A stretch of DNA of 64,000 nt from Carex sylvatica (GCA_964058845.1 CAXKVR010000388.1:35407-99406), one strand, 5' to 3'. Positions 24,590 through 39,079 are shown, counted from the stretch's first letter. Notes: generated by a model not told the origin, from the sequence alone. Numbers and translations are program-made.

Positions 24590-27500
24590 ATGGAGGTAGC
24601 AGAGGTGGCGACTAAGATGGCCGCGACGAGCCTTGGCAACCCCGAGGGGCGCGTTCTTAGACGCATGACTAAGATAAACAAAATCCTTGAAGATGACGTG
24701 GGCAACTGGGCTGGTCGCCGCGTGTTGGTCGGAGGCTGGGTCAAAACCGGGCGTGAACAGGGTAAAGGATCGTTTGCGTTTCTCGAGGTCAACGATGGTT
24801 CATGCCTCGCAAATCTTCAGGTTTGTTTAAAGCATGAAATATTTTAGTCAATTTAGTTGGACCTGTTTGAATTGGGCAGCTAAGTGTGAAATCCGAATTC
24901 CCTTTCAGTTCAAGTCTGTTTTAGAAGACTTGCTAATTTTCACTTTTTTTTTCCCAGGCAACCAATAATTTGTGTTTTAGCTGATACATTGTATTTGCTA
25001 AACCTTAACTGTTATACATAATATAATCAATTTTGAGGAATAGGTATTTCAAATACTTGTAAGGACATAATTATTTTCCTCGCATATATTCTAAAGTGTA
25101 CACGAAAATGTTTTGAAAATGAACTTTCTACAACCATACAACTGGAAGAACAGAAATTTAAAATTATTAATCTTGTATGCATAATTTATTGATTAGTTTA
25201 AATTACAGAATGTGCAGGACCAAGATATTAGAAACTTCAGTATTTATCAACTATTTATGTGGATAAATATTATTCACAGGTGATATGTGATGCAGCAACC
25301 TACCCACTTGCAGAGCTGGTACCTACAGGCACATCTGTTTTGGTTGAGGGTGAATTAAAGCCACCGCCTGAAGGGGTGAAGCAAAGGATTGAATTGAAGG
25401 TGGACCAGGTTTTAGAGGTGGGCCCAGTTGGGGATAAATACCCCTTGCCAAAGACTCGGCTATCACTGGAGAATTTGCGTGATTTCATGCATCTCCGTGC
25501 TCGAACTAACACGGTATACAATTTTTTATTGACTTGTTTTCTTGTATGTCAGCCAGACAGTGGAGACTTGCAAATTTTAGCCCTCAATAATTCATACTAT
25601 ATGTCTCTCTTCGACATCTCCAAAATATGTTCAATCCAAGATACAAAAGCAGTTTGCAATTTTGTACATTATTATTTTTAATAAGAGTTCTGTTTGTATA
25701 CAATTTATGGTCCTACCAATGATGTTGTGTACAGGTACATAGAGCTAATGGTTTGAGTAATTTATTTCTGTTTTATATTGAGTTAGGGTCTAGGCCTCTC
25801 ACAGAACCTCTACATGTTTTTAAGAAATCATCATATGAAAGTAAAGGGCGTGAAAATAATTAAGCAGATGTTAAATGGGTTCAATAAGCAGCTAGTTGAT
25901 ATTGAGTCACCATTTGGCATGCATGTACTGTTATCAGAATGACCATAACAATACTATAACTTATAAACAAACCTAAATCTTGTAGATTACTTGTGAATAG
26001 ATTGCTTGTCATTTTTATCAACATAACTGTATATATGATACTTTAGTCGTCTGTCAGTCAAACTTGGGAGTTGTGCTAGCATCAATATTACAAGTTCCTT
26101 TATTTTTTTGTCATACTTTTTTGCTGCATGATCCGTAAGTTTTTCAATGGTTGTGGTTTTTTAGCATTGTCATTTAATTGGTTTCTGATGTTATATCCTT
26201 TTTTGAAGAAAACACTCTATCGCGTGCATATTTTGCTGTTGAATGATTATGGCTGTTATTTCATAAAAATTTACTTTCTTGTGCTGCAAAAGAAGAGCGC
26301 GCTGAAGCTCACATATTCTTTTATTTATCTCTTTTATGTTTTATTCTTTTAGACATTGTAATTGTTTGGATCTTGAACTCAAACCCATTGTATTTGGTTC
26401 AGAACACTGGGTTGTGAATGATGTTGGGAATTGCATAATTCTTGGTTTGGCCATTGATTAATATTGTACCTCGAACATGCAGTTGCCAACTTGTCATCGT
26501 ATAGTATGTGTGCCATTTTGCCCGCCTGGGCTTTCCTACTCTTCATGTATGTTCTTTTTTTTATATATATTATTATGCAACTTTGCTCTGTGATTACTTC
26601 CATAATTTTTGGCAATATATATGTTGCTATTCTGATAAAATCAGTATGTTGGGTGACAACAAATCTGCTAGAGCTGTTCTCCTACCTCTTTGATTATTTG
26701 CGTTCTTTTTATAACAAGGTGGTTGATTGGCTTGTCTTTTCCCTAAAAAGTGCTTTGGAAAAACAAACTTACTGATTTGTAGGTTTTTCAATTCAATTAA
26801 TGTCCTTAGCATTGACTTATGGAGGAATTATACATCATTACACAATTGACTCGTGAAGTTTCATTAGATTGACTGTTTTTACTGAACAACAAATTTTAAT
26901 GATAAAAACTTTCGTAATTGATTTGCATGAAATTGACTGTTTATATCATTAACATTTGTTGTGTTTCAATTATGACTCAGATTGATGAATTTTCTTGTCC
27001 ATTAACATGAGCTATTCAATAAATTTGTAGATATCAGCTGTTGCTCGAATCAGAGATGAATTGGCTCATGCGACCCATGCCTTTTTCCGGCAGAATGGGT
27101 TCCGCTACATCCATACTCCGATCCTCACAACAAGTGATTGCGAAGGTGCTGGGGAGATGTTCCAGGCCACAGTTCTCTTTAGCCAGGCTGAGAAAATTGC
27201 CAAGGAACTCAAGGAGAACCCACCTCCATCTGAATCTGACATTGAAGCTGCTAAGCTTGTTGTTAAGGAGAAAGGTGATATTGTTGCTCAGCTTAAATCC
27301 ACCAAGGCGAGTAAAACGGAGATCATTGCTGCTGTCTCTGAGCTCAATAGAGCCAAGGAGTCTGTTTCTAGGTGAATGCTGTCAATTTGCTGTTATATTT
27401 AATTTAATTTTTTTTTTTGCAAGTTTCTCTTAATAAATGGCTTTAATTTCATTTGGTGAGGAATTACTTGATAACTTTTTAAGTTGACAGTATTGACAAT

Positions 27501-30500
27501 TGTAAAAAATAAAATGTAATTTTAAGATTGAAATATATGCAGGATCTAAATGATGCACATATTATATCTATAAAAAATGATGAGACTTTGTGTTTTAACC
27601 TTCATCAAGTTATTTAAATTTGAACTGTCTGAAATTAATGGCCCTTGATGCATCACTAAACTGTATGAAATTTGTTGGCAGGCTATCAATATGCCTAATA
27701 ATATTTCTACAAGTTTATTTTTAATTTTCAAGCTTATTTGAATTGATTTGAGAAAATATTCTCAAGACTGTCTAAGTAATCAATCATCAGGTTATCCCTA
27801 TGCTTCAATTTTTTTTCAACCTTGGTGCCTAATGTTTATACATCTTCTGTGCTAATCCACCATATTGTTCTTCTAGGTTGGAAGAGAGATATAAGCTGAA
27901 GCCAGGGATTCCTACTAATCCTGATGGGCGATTTGTTTTTGATTCTGACTTCTTTAAGAAGCCTGCTTTTCTGACTGTGTCAGGTCAGCTGCAAGTTGAG
28001 ACATACGCATGTGCAATTGGAAGTGTGTATACATTTGGGCCCACTTTCCGTGCTGAGAACTCCCACACGTCCCGTCACCTTGCTGAGTTCTGGATGGTGG
28101 AGCCTGAAATGGCTTTTGCTACATTGGAGGTACTTAAAAATCACGTAATTTAATAAGTGTTCTCATCAATTAAGCATTTTCAGTTGTTGGTTTTGGTACT
28201 TGCTGTTCTTGAGGCCTTGGTTCCTCTCGTCGTGTAACTTCTCATCGTGTGTTCTTGATGTATGCTAACAGTATAGCATTTTGGTCAGAGCTTGAAGTAT
28301 AATTTTCTTTTACTTTTTAGAATTATGAAAGATGGGAAATTCAGCTTTTATATGGAACATTATTTGGTTAGTTGGTAGGAGGTGATAATACGAGTTGGAG
28401 ACAACCTAGGACACTCCTAAGTTGCAGGAAGAAGTAGAATTATAATTTGACAAGAGTGGCTTTGATGATTTTTGACTTTGAATTAACAATTCAATAAACT
28501 TCATTTAACTAGCACCCTACTGGTGTTTTGTCTTTTGCCTTTTACATAATCAGGCGTTACATGAAATATTTTATGCTTACCTGAAACTTTAATAAAATTT
28601 TGTCCAAGTAAAATAGGGGAAAAAAATATGCGCACCTCATATACAATTGTAAACATGGTTAACATCATGTAGGATGATATGGATTATGCGGAAGAGTACG
28701 TGAAGTTCATGTGTCAGTGGTTGCTCGACAATTCCAAGGGAGACATGGAATTCATGGTGAAAAACTATGACAAAACTGCCATCGAGCGGCTGAAGCTTGT
28801 TGCTTCAACTCCATTTGCACGTGTATCATACACTGAAGCAGTAGAGATTTTGATGGGAGTCACTGAAAAGAAATTTGAAAACAAAGTAGAGTGGGGTATT
28901 GACTTGGCATCTGAGCATGAAAGGTACTTTCACTAAATTTACCAAATTGTTGATATTCTGCCTGTTAGCTAAACTAATTTGGTTGCCTATTATATTTGGT
29001 GGTGTAATTTTGTACAATTGAGGCTTGAGATGGATAAGTTTGCCTCTCATTTTTATTGAAGAAAGAATTGCAAGCATAACATCAGAAAGATCCAAAAATG
29101 TAATGGTTGGTTACTAGTGGATAACACTTCTTTTCGCTTGAAAAAAGGTACTTGACTGAGGTGATATTTAAGAAACCGGTGATAGTGTACAACTATCCGA
29201 AAGGAATTAAAGCATTCTATATGCGACTCAATGATGACCAGAAGACAGTTGCAGCCATGGATGTTCTTGTTCCAAAGGTACCTCATTATTTATGTTCTCT
29301 GTAGATCAATGTTTCTCACTTATGTGTATAGGTGACATTTCAGGCAAATAAAACTTAGAACTTAAGATAGTGTGTTTATCATTTTTTATTTTTTTATTAT
29401 ATTAATTGCATTCTTTACTAATTGTTAAAGCTATGAGATTTTCCTTTTTTAATTCCTTTAATATCTATGAAATTCTTTGAAAGAATATCATTCGTATCCT
29501 TGGATGAAGAGATGAGATAATAAAAAATGAACATAGAATGTGAGCAAATACAAGGACTATTGGGATTTGCAAATTGTTATTACTATTTGTTTAAATCACA
29601 AGTACACAGGCTACTGTGGGCTTGCAAGTACTTGAATATGTTGTGATCTCCAGCTTTTTGACAGTATATTTGGTGGTTTGTTGTGAAATTTTTGTTTCAG
29701 TTACTTTTCAAATTGACCATGATTATTTCTTTCAATTAGGTTGGTGAGCTTATTGGTGGAAGCCAAAGGGAAGAGAGGATAGATATTCTGAAACAGAGGT
29801 ATGCACGAGTATTGTATCTTATACTATATGCTGAAAAACAATCTTTCAAAGTCATGATACAATCTGTTTCCCATATGAAAGTTCTTATTTTTTTGCACCC
29901 CAAAAGACTTTTTTTTTAAATGAAGAAATTCTGGTTTGACATCCCAACTGAGGTACTTGTTTTAGTCACCTAAGCTTCCTTTTTGGTTCAATGGACCCCT
30001 TAACGACTGCTTCTGGTTAAATTAACCGAGAGGTCACCCCAATCTCCACTTCCTTGCTAACTAATAGGTTTCCCCAATCTCCAGTTGTCACCAAGTTATA
30101 GTACAATTTAAGCACCATGACATCCGCACCAATATATCCTTCTGCCTGTCCGAATCACTGTATGTTTTTCCCATCACCCCACCATATATATACTGGCCTT
30201 CCCGCTCTTATGCAAGCCTCATTCCTAAATGAAATGAGGGAAAGAGTGGATTGAACAGATTCAATAGTTTGCAGGGTTAAATGGATCAAAAAGGATGTTC
30301 AGGGTTCTACTGAAATAAGCTCAATTGTTGAGGGCCTAGTGCTAGCTTTTTTGCTCTTTCAAGAATAATGTCTTTAATTTTTGAAACATTGGAAAAACAC
30401 AAAAATAGGAGTAGAACTGGGGTGTTCTTAAGTTCACGAAGTCCCTTTGTGAACTCAACTCTAAAACCTATTGAATGGCTTCAAATGACGAATCCGAACC

Positions 30501-31668
30501 CGTTGAAACCCATTTACCTTACGAGTGGAATTAAAATTTTAAATTTTGGAATTAAAATCAGCCTCCATGCAAAAATGCAAGGGGGACCCCACAACGCGTG
30601 GGAGCTTTCGGCACTGGGTACGCCCTTTTTTCCTTAATTTTGTATGTAGTCAAGTAGTTAAAAAATGTTCAAAAAATGAATGCATTAAAATTAATTTATA
30701 AACCTTCTTATTTTGACCGCTTGACATATAATTCAAAAGCTTAAATTTTTTGCATATAGACGCATCACTCATAAGGTAGATGGGTTTCAACGAATCAGAT
30801 TTTAGTTGTTTGAAGTCAATTCGATAGGCTTAAGAGTTGAGTTCACAAAGAGACTTGGTGAACTTAAGAACACCCTAGTTCTACTCCAAAAATAGTTGTT
30901 CAGAACAGTAATATTTTATTATTTAAAAAAGTGTTTACATAGAAAGAATCAAATTGCAAGAAATTATGCGAACTGAATTGAGAAAGTACAATTATGAAGA
31001 TAAATGCGAAAGATATGTGTTTTTTTTTTAAATAAATCAAATTGCAAGAAAAATGTATTTAAATTAAAAAAATCAAATTGCAAGAAATGATGCGAACTGG
31101 ATATGTAGGGTGATATGTACTGGGCATTATGGAATGACCAAATTAGTCCATAATATACATTGAATGCTTGAATACTTGGAATTATAGCGAGTACCTTAGC
31201 TTGTTCAATATAATATTAGGACCAAATTTATACTGGGTCAATAGAATAGCGAGGTTTGCAGCTAACCCAAGATTTGGAACAGACGCTAACCCAAACTAAT
31301 GGAATAGCATAATACCGAGCTAACCCAATTTAAACCAATAGATCGGAACAACTACTTTTTCACCCAAACACAGAATAACATTCTACTTTTTGCTTTTCTG
31401 GAGCTAACCCAAACTTTTTGCTATCCTGGTTATAAAAAATAATTAAATTGCTGTTGTGAAAAGATAACTCTTTTGTTCTGACAGAATATTAGACTCGGAC
31501 CTGCCTTTGGAGATTTATGAGTGGTACCTTGACTTGCGCCGGTACGGTTCAGTCAAGCACAGTGGCTTCGGTCTAGGGTTTGAACGCATGATCCTCTTCG
31601 CTACTGGGCTGGATAACATTCGTGATGTGATACCCTTCCCTAGGTACCCTGGGAGAGCAGATCTGTGA
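24590..31668 (+). CDS. NS1: Asparaginyl-tRNA synthetase, cytoplasmic
   Basis: Eight exons keep frame: 24590-24820, 25280-25513, 27031-27371, 27877-28129, 28673-28923, 29148-29277, 29740-29798 and 31485-31668, giving 560 residues, against about 570 for the Arabidopsis enzyme from memory. It joins asparagine to tRNA(Asn) using ATP. Residues ~35-110 form the OB-fold anticodon-binding domain ([20 protein letters not shown]). The class II catalytic domain follows: motif 1 region [21 protein letters not shown] in split form, motif 2 [19 protein letters not shown], and motif 3 [15 protein letters not shown] near the C-terminus. A ~60-residue Lys/Glu/Ala-rich helical insertion ([20 protein letters not shown] and onward) between motifs 1 and 2 resembles the WHEP-like insert of plant cytosolic AsnRS. 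No transit peptide is seen. The start is preceded by no in-frame upstream ATG. The last intron holds a fold-back element. Confidence 0.95.
30409..30886. mobile_element. 478-bp fold-back MULE-type element in AsnRS intron 7
   Basis: The ends GAGTAGAACTGGGGTGTTCT and its near-complement pair over about 180 bp per arm. The perfect 9-bp duplication CAAAAATAG lies at 30400-30408 and 30887-30895. A GC-rich asymmetric core (about 30555-30635, with ggggaccccac) has no partner and may be an insertion or the element's original centre. It lies in the sense direction within an intron and does not touch exons or splice sites. Confidence 0.92.
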
Positions 31669-34665
31669 TTTATCTAACAGTAAGGTTACATACATAATTG
31701 AAATCAATTGGTGTCATGATTTTTATTGTTAGTCTGTTATTTATCAGAATTAGGTTTTGACGTTTTGCTCATGTGTGGTACGGTTAGCATATGATTTATA
31801 AATGTGTCACTTGTTTATTTGAAAGAAGTTAAATGTGAAATGTTTTTAAAGTGTTATAAATTTAATGTCTTTTACACTGCTTTCTTTAATCTTTATTTTT
31901 TAACGCAAAATGAATGGATTGTATCTTTAGCGGGTGTGGGTGTAAAGCTCTGGATTCAAATCTGCCCTCCTATTATTTCATACCGCTTTATTTATATCTG
32001 ATTTGTTTAAATAGATTATATTGATATAAAAGAAAAAAATAATTGAAGTTATATGATTGATTTTGAACGGCTCGGATGAAGGGTGGTCCTTTTCTATTTG
32101 AATCCGTAAAGCTCTCATAACCTACTCATCGGCAGCGCCATCCCCTTCCTAGTCCCTACCCATGTGCCTTTTTTTTTTTTGTTACTGTTGTAGGGGATAC
32201 ACATGGCTCCCATCATATTGTCACTTGTAATGTTGTGCCCATTGGGACTTGAAATCAAGATTTTCTGGAAGTCATCATATTAATTTATCACTTGAATTGC
32301 TAATTAAATTTAGAATGAGTTAGCTCTCTTAAGTGTAGAGTATAGTATGCACTTACATTACATGTGAGTGCTGACAACTGACAAGCCAGACTTGGTAACT
32401 ACGGAGATTAAATATCAATTATATAAACTTTTCATACTGTGAATGTGGATCAAATTAATAGTAACATTTTACTCTAAATTATTTAAAATAAACAATATAT
32501 AAATACAAAAAAAAAAAAATTGAGGATCAATTCACCCCATTCATTATAAGTTTTGAATGACTACTAACATCAAATTTTTTTTATAGTAAAATCATAATCC
32601 AATAAACAAATGACATATAAAATGTATAGATAATGCCAGATACTGTAGGATGATTGTAGAATTTATTTATTTTTTTCTCCAAAAATCCTTGCACCTATAT
32701 TAATCCGAGAGCAATATATTTTTAAGTAATTTCAGATCCATTCTAGCAAAAGACTAACTGATAATTGTTTCTTCATGACAAAACATCAAGAACGGAAAAA
32801 TAATTGAAAACGATCCAACACACCATTTCCACCTTTTCGAACAAAGTGAATGCCATCACCAGCCTTAATATAAGGTAAAATAATTATAAAAAAAAACTAT
32901 ATCGGTCTTGAAATGAGCTATGAATTAATTATAACGTCCATGCAACATTCCCTAAATGTATTTTAACAGTTTTGTTTGCACTTAAATTAATATTTTATTT
33001 ATAATTGATTCTAAGTTTTTTTTTTCAACAAGTATATTTGGTCAACTGTATCTGTGTCTGTATTGTTTTTGTCTTTGTATTTCTTTTTTATGGTGTGTAA
33101 GTGTGTAACACCATGAATAAATGAAATTGAGTGAAGAAGAGGGTAATAATTATCAAATAAAATTTGGAATTAGAATGAAATAGAATGTAATGAGACGAAA
33201 TATAAGAAAATCGAATACAGTGAGAACTTTTTTATTTTTTCGCCTTGGTAATTTTTGCTTTGTTCTTCTACCTCTTTTCGATGCCTCCAAACCACATTTT
33301 CCCGTTGTCCTTGGCTCTCGGATCGACATAAGATTTTTGAACATGCAATTGGATTGATTAAAATCACAAGTTCAGTTCACAACAGATTAGATGGGCAACA
33401 GTTATCGACTTATCGTTACTGACTTCGTTCCGCACGCAGCACGAGACGATTGAGCTCTCGCCGGTGAAAAATTCAATACCAACCAAAAAGCATTTTAACT
33501 TTTAATCCTATTACTCATTTTGTAAAGAACTGTTCTACACTGGGCGACAAGCGCAAAGTACCAACTTCCGACATGTGGGCCTCACTGGATACTATCAGTC
33601 TATATAGGCGATAGAGAGATGACAGGTCATATTGGGCCGACCCGAGAACCCATCACATGGTTTTGCTGTGCGGATCCAAGATACAAGCAACGCACGGTTT
33701 GGCTCCACTGGATTAGGTCGCTACCGCATTGTCACGACTCCCATGTTTGGGAAAAATGGAGATCGTGTTAGATGGTTCGGATTGACAGTAAAATTTTAAA
33801 AATATATATATTGATTCGTAGTACAGATCAATCCACACTCAAATTTCTACTAATATTTCGGGCTATTCTTCTTACTCTTCAGTAAACGAATGTGTTTAGA
33901 CTTTAGACGTTGCTTCTAATTTTGACAACATAGATGTAGACATTTTCCTTTTAAAAATATAGCCATTTGTTGATGAATTACTTCTTGTAGGTATAGTAAT
34001 TTGTTTCATATCTTTAACGTGGTTTCTTTTTTATTTTCTAGAAATATAAATAATATTGTTGATTTTGATTGATATGATATTTTAGTGCACCAGAACATTA
34101 ATGTCAAATTGAATATTTGATACCTCAACAAAACAGGTTATAATAAAAAGCGAATATTAAAATTCTCACTTATCTTGTATTGCTGATAGAAATATATGTG
34201 GATTTCTAATTCTGTTGTGATAATCATTAATGACTAACATATAATCTAAAAGAGAAAAAACTTCTTAGATAAGGAGCTTTTCGGAAATTTAATTGCTAGA
34301 CGTCTCTGGAGTCTGGACCCAGGTACAATATTTCTCTTATTATATCTTAAATGTAATTTTCTCTTTGTATCTAAAAGACTAAAGCATACCTATAATAGTG
34401 AGTATTTAGGGAGAAAGACCAAAATATTGTTGCACCAAAATAATTAACAAAATCAAACTATTCAGAAGTATTGAATAAATAAGTGTTATACTGCTAGTCG
34501 AATCCATAGCACACTGGTGAATCTGAACCGTTCATTTCACTTGGCACGAATCTCAAAGCAGACCCCCTACAGTCTCAACAGGCACCAGATTGAGTTTGAT
34601 ATGGATGAAATTGATCTGGACCATCCATTTTTTTTCAAGTGCACCTCCGGTACCTGGGGGGACAC
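31669..34665. other. Intergenic DNA between AsnRS and PRA1F
   Basis: Presumed AsnRS 3'UTR, then AT-rich DNA. A fragment at about 33760-33837 (gatggttcggattgacagta then attttaaaaatatatatatt) matches the right end of the 63-kb fold-back family. The moderately GC-rich stretch 33230-33480 has open frames but no recognisable protein. No RNA gene seen. Confidence 0.5.
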
Positions 34666-34845
34666 GAATTCGCATCCTCTGAGATATCTCAAACTTTGCT
34701 TGATTTTATGGAAAATCCCAACCGTTTAAATACGTTTTGCACGAATCTCAAAGCACACATAGTACTGACCCCGTACATCATCCCCGAATAGACATCGGAC
34801 ACGTCGGTCACGCAAAAGTTGAGATATCTCAGAGGAAACGCACTC
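34666..34845. mobile_element. Small (~180-bp) fold-back element, copy 1
   Basis: Ends gaattcgcatcctctgagat and atctcagaggaaacgcactc are inverted repeats of about 35 bp. The flanks share GGGACACG (34658-34665 region and 34846-34853). A second copy lies at 61862-62040. The unpaired middle differs between copies. Confidence 0.8.
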
Positions 34846-35438
34846 GGGACACGGACTCCTGCTAGTCTGCTACGAACATGTTATCATCATGTGAAATACT
34901 GTTGGCATTCACTGTCCATTGTTATTTGTATAGATATTTTGTCAACCAATCACGTGCGGATCAAAATGCTATGGCATCAAACATCATTCGTTTATCAGTA
35001 CCAATGCAAAGGCACAGGAACTCCCAAATCTGGGATCACCACAGAATAGATTAATTTATTGTCACTTGTCAGGGACAAATCAATAATAAATACCATGTGA
35101 GGGTGAAGCAGAAGCACACTATCCCTTCAATAATTACTTCATCCACCATTCTTTCTTCCCCGAATGACCAATTTCCAACCTCTCTTCTATCCACTTGTTC
35201 ACACTTCAAAGAAATTAGCAATGGTCAACGAATAAAACGAAATTGAGATGGTAATAAAACGAAATTAATCAGAGTTCATACTTCAAAATACTTATTAACA
35301 AGAACAAATCCCATAAGCAAAACAAAAAAATCACAACTACAGAAACCCTCAGAAAGCATCCAAGCTCACATTGTACCGGCTCCAGAAACACCAACATGGT
35401 TACAAAACTAAAAATAAAAAAACCGGTACACACACATC
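34846..35438. other. Downstream region of PRA1F
   Basis: The part nearest the gene is its presumed 3'UTR on the minus strand. No further gene was recognised. Confidence 0.5.
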
Positions 35439-35987
35439 TCACCGCTCACCGACGGCCGCATAGTTCTCTAAATCAGCATACCCTTCCTCATCCTTCCTCA
35501 CGGCAGCATGCACTAACACCACCAAGATCCCGACCCCAAGCGAAACCAAAATGTTGATGGTGGCATTCGTCAGAAGCAGTAGCGCAAGCGTCACCACAGA
35601 CAGCGCAGCGAGCACGACACCTTCCCCGATCGTGCGGCCGAACAGAACCATTGGCTCATCGCGTAGGAAATAGAAAAAAAGCCAGGCGATCATGCACACA
35701 AGGAACACGATGAGGGAGATGGGGTGCCAGAGGAGGGAGAGAAAGACGATGACAAGGACGACAACTGCATAGTTCATGGAGAAGTAGGAGATGTTGGATT
35801 TGATGCGAGCGAAGAGGGGACGGAAGGAGCGAGGCGGCAGGGACAAGGAGTGTATGTCGGTGAGCTCGCGCCATGGGCGGCGCGTCTCGAGAGCCAAGCG
35901 GCCGATGCCTTTAGCTCGGGAGATATAGTCAAGCGGGGAAGAGGCGCTGGTTGGCTGGGATGTGGGGATTGTGCCATAGGTGGTCAT
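35439..35987 (-). CDS. PRA1F: PRA1 family protein F (prenylated Rab acceptor)
   Basis: Single exon, 182 residues, ATG at 35987 and stop at 35439. The start MTTYGTIPTS is characteristic of the plant F clade of PRA1 proteins. Residues ~60-150 form the PRA1 domain: RPLFARIKSNISYFSMNYAV ahead of two hydrophobic hairpins (AVVVLVIVFLSLLWHPISLI with VFLVCMIAWLFFYFL, then VLAALSVVTLALLLLTNATI with ILVSLGVGILVVLVHAAV). The conserved DEP motif follows the first pair. The tail is short and acidic. PRA1 proteins sit in ER/Golgi/endosomal membranes and bind prenylated Rab GTPases in vesicle traffic; absence of introns is common in plant PRA1 genes. The gene is clearly more GC-rich than its surroundings. 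Start choice is supported by the family N-terminus. Confidence 0.95.
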   Translation of the reverse strand: MTTYGTIPTSQPTSASSPLDYISRAKGIGRLALETRRPWRELTDIHSLSLPPRSFRPLFARIKSNISYFSMNYAVVVLVIVFLSLLWHPISLIVFLVCMIAWLFFYFLRDEPMVLFGRTIGEGVVLAALSVVTLALLLLTNATINILVSLGVGILVVLVHAAVRKDEEGYADLENYAAVGER

Positions 35988-38900
35988 GGTGCGTGTGGGA
36001 TTGGAAAAAGGGAAGAGAGAGGAAGAAGGAGAGGAGGTTGATTCCCGCGAAAAGGGGGAACGATGGAAGGGGAATTAATTGATATCAAACTGTTTAAGAC
36101 TTTTAGAGGGGGTTTCTGGATGAATTTCCATGAGTTAACTCACATTTTGAGTTAAGATCAGGACCGTCGATTTAAATCTGTATGAGTATTAAGGATCTGT
36201 GCGGTACAGGTGGATGCCGAATTGATCTGGAGTCTGATTGAACGGTCCAGATATAAACACAAACGGTGCGTTAATGCAGAGGATGTGGATTGTCTGAATG
36301 GATTCGGGGATTGGAACGAGATTTTGGAGATTATTATATTAATAAATTGTAAGCAGATTTTGGAGATACGTGCCCCAATCAACTTGATTCCTCAATTTTC
36401 AACTGGTAGGACGATTTTTTTTTGAAAAAAAAAAATGGTAGTCTGGTATGCTGTGTTTCGGTGTCATATTCCACATGTGGTATAAGTAAATGATTAAAGG
36501 AGTGAGTCTACGGTAGAGTGGAAAAATGTGCCATAATCACTAATACGCAGTGATTTCGTACCGTGGTGTAGTGTGATTAAATTAATTTTTTTATGTATCG
36601 TACCGTATTATAATTAAAATATTAATAAATGATTATGGCACGCGATTGATCACACTACTTGAGTCACGTCGTACTCAAACATACCGTTACTAAACGTACC
36701 TCGCATGATCATAATTATAATTTAAGTTAGTTTATTCAAGATTAACTATTTAATCAATATTTAATAGTTTTAATTACACGTGACTCGCGTGACTACGTGT
36801 TGTGATTAGATTTTTCACATGATGTACCGTGCCAAGCCAAAGTTTCAAAAGATAATTACAGCACGAGACACGCGAATCACGACACGTAACTAACACACGT
36901 ATTGTGTCGTTTTGTAACCGAACTGGCTCCACCGTGTTATTTTTCCCACTGATATATACATAATCTATAATAGTCCGTATTTTGAATTTCGTTTTTTAAA
37001 ATTCAAAAAGACAATCCTATCAGTTTAATATTATCTTATATAAAAATATATTTACATATCAAATTTTATAATTAAAAAATAGTTGTTAAATTTTTAAATA
37101 GGTAGAAATTAGTAATTTTAAATGATCAAAAATTGATTTTCTACCTACTAACAAATATTTTTTTAAAAATGTTAAATTTGATATATAGGTATATTTTTCA
37201 TGTTCCACGATTCAAATCACTATTTCAACTTTGAAAACTAATAAATTCCTCGTTTAGTGATGAACCGTTATTATGATCGATCTAAATGAACTTAAATATT
37301 ACAAAGCTTGCCTTGTTTAGTGATTTTGTCAAATGGGCTTAATTAATAACAGTTAAAATTTTGTAATTTAAATTATATTTTATGTGGCCTAAATTTTTTA
37401 GGTGGGATGTGAAATGATCAAAACGAAAATGTTCCTTGCTTCAGAATTTTTATGATGGCAATAAATTATCACAGAGATTTGGAACCGTTGCTCGACTTAT
37501 TAGTTACTACGGTATTTATTAGTCTTGTATATTAGTCATGAACATCATCCATCTTGCATTCTTGCTCTGTTTGTAAATAAAATGCGCATCTGGAAAATGT
37601 GTTTTTCATTGTAACTTAATTTTGTACAAAATAAGATATATATAAAACGAGGAGAAGTGATACGTTATTCGCTGGATAAATTCTAGTGTAGATTTTAATT
37701 ACATTATTCTTACAAAAAACGAGGAAAAATATACACTTTAACTGTTGTCCTTGTTTTTACTCATAAGTTCATTTTCTATAAATAAAATTTTAGATTTAAC
37801 AAATTCTGAACGCAAATAACATCTTTTAAAACCGTTAAAAATTTGCACATTAAAGATAAAACATCATTAGTCGCTGGAATTTAAGCAAAAAAAAATACAA
37901 AAAAATGTATTACTTTAAATGAAGAGAAAGAGTATAAAATGATCAAAATAATGAAATAAGACGAAATCGAATAATCAAACGATAATAGATGACTTTACTT
38001 TAGAATTATATTGACATTTTTACGTTACAATTATGTTTTTCGTATGGAATTGGATGTTGTTCTGAGAGGTTTGAACAAATTTATTCAAAACTGATTCTAA
38101 ACTATCTAATTTGCGTTAAAATTTGTACGAAAGATTTGAAACCTGATAAGGTTGAACGAACTCAAAAAATAAATTTGTTCGTATAAATTTTAGGACTTGT
38201 TTCGGAAATCTAATTTCCATTGGATATTAGATGGGTTTGAACTTGGTGGGATTATAATCAAATTTTCACTCAAAATTTCCTATGGGTTATTCCCAATCTT
38301 ATTTATTTGTTGTGTTCGGCTGTAAAGAATTAAATGGGAATTGGTGAGATTTTTCATGTAATTTCTAATACTCGTTAGCAGTGAAGGATTCTCTCAAATT
38401 AATTCCTATTAAATTCTCATGCACTTTACTTTTTCTCTTTCAAAAACACTGTTTCAATGAGATAAATCAAATTGAATCATAGATCATTTTTTTTTCTCAA
38501 TTGGAGCAGCTGCTATGAAGATCAATACTTTTTGTTGTTTCTTAATTAACGTGATTAATATATTTTATCATAATTGCATCTTATCATAATTATTAAAAGA
38601 AAAGTTTTTTTTTTTTACAAAATTTTAATTTAAAAAATAATAATTAATAAATATTATTATGTTACTGTTTAATCATTTTATTTAATTATATTAATAATTA
38701 TTAATAAGTATAATTGTATTGGTATTAAGTATTTCAAAAATAAAAATAAGATTTTCTACAATTATTTCCACAGTACAACCGAACACTTGTTTTAACACAT
38801 TCTCATGCATAATCAATCATGTATGTATCTGTGTTCATAGAATCATGGGTTTTCACTTTTTCAAAAATGAGTTTCTATCTCATCAAATCTCATTCTGTGT

Positions 38901-39079
38901 AATTTCGCGACAAATGAACACTTTAAGTGCAATTTTTTTTGTCCAAAAAATCAAACATGGACCTCATTATTTTGTTCCCAATCTATCCCCCTCTCTCTCT
39001 CCACTATCTATCTCTCACAAAAAATTTAGACCCACTGACACGCACTCCTCCCAAATCTCTCCTTCACACATATATTGGA
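35988..39079. other. Intergenic DNA upstream of PRA1F
   Basis: Short PRA1F leader and promoter, then AT-rich DNA. The segment 36509-36955, bounded by gtggaaaaatg and catttttcccac-like ends and full of cgtgac/acgtg words, may be a degraded hAT-type element. The segment 38190-38780 bears weak resemblance to a transposon with acttgtttcgg-like ends. Neither has a detectable target duplication. No gene seen. Confidence 0.45.

Noticed and set aside
35656..36041. Other frames overlapping PRA1F
   Set aside because: Shadows of a GC-rich real gene; no domain content.
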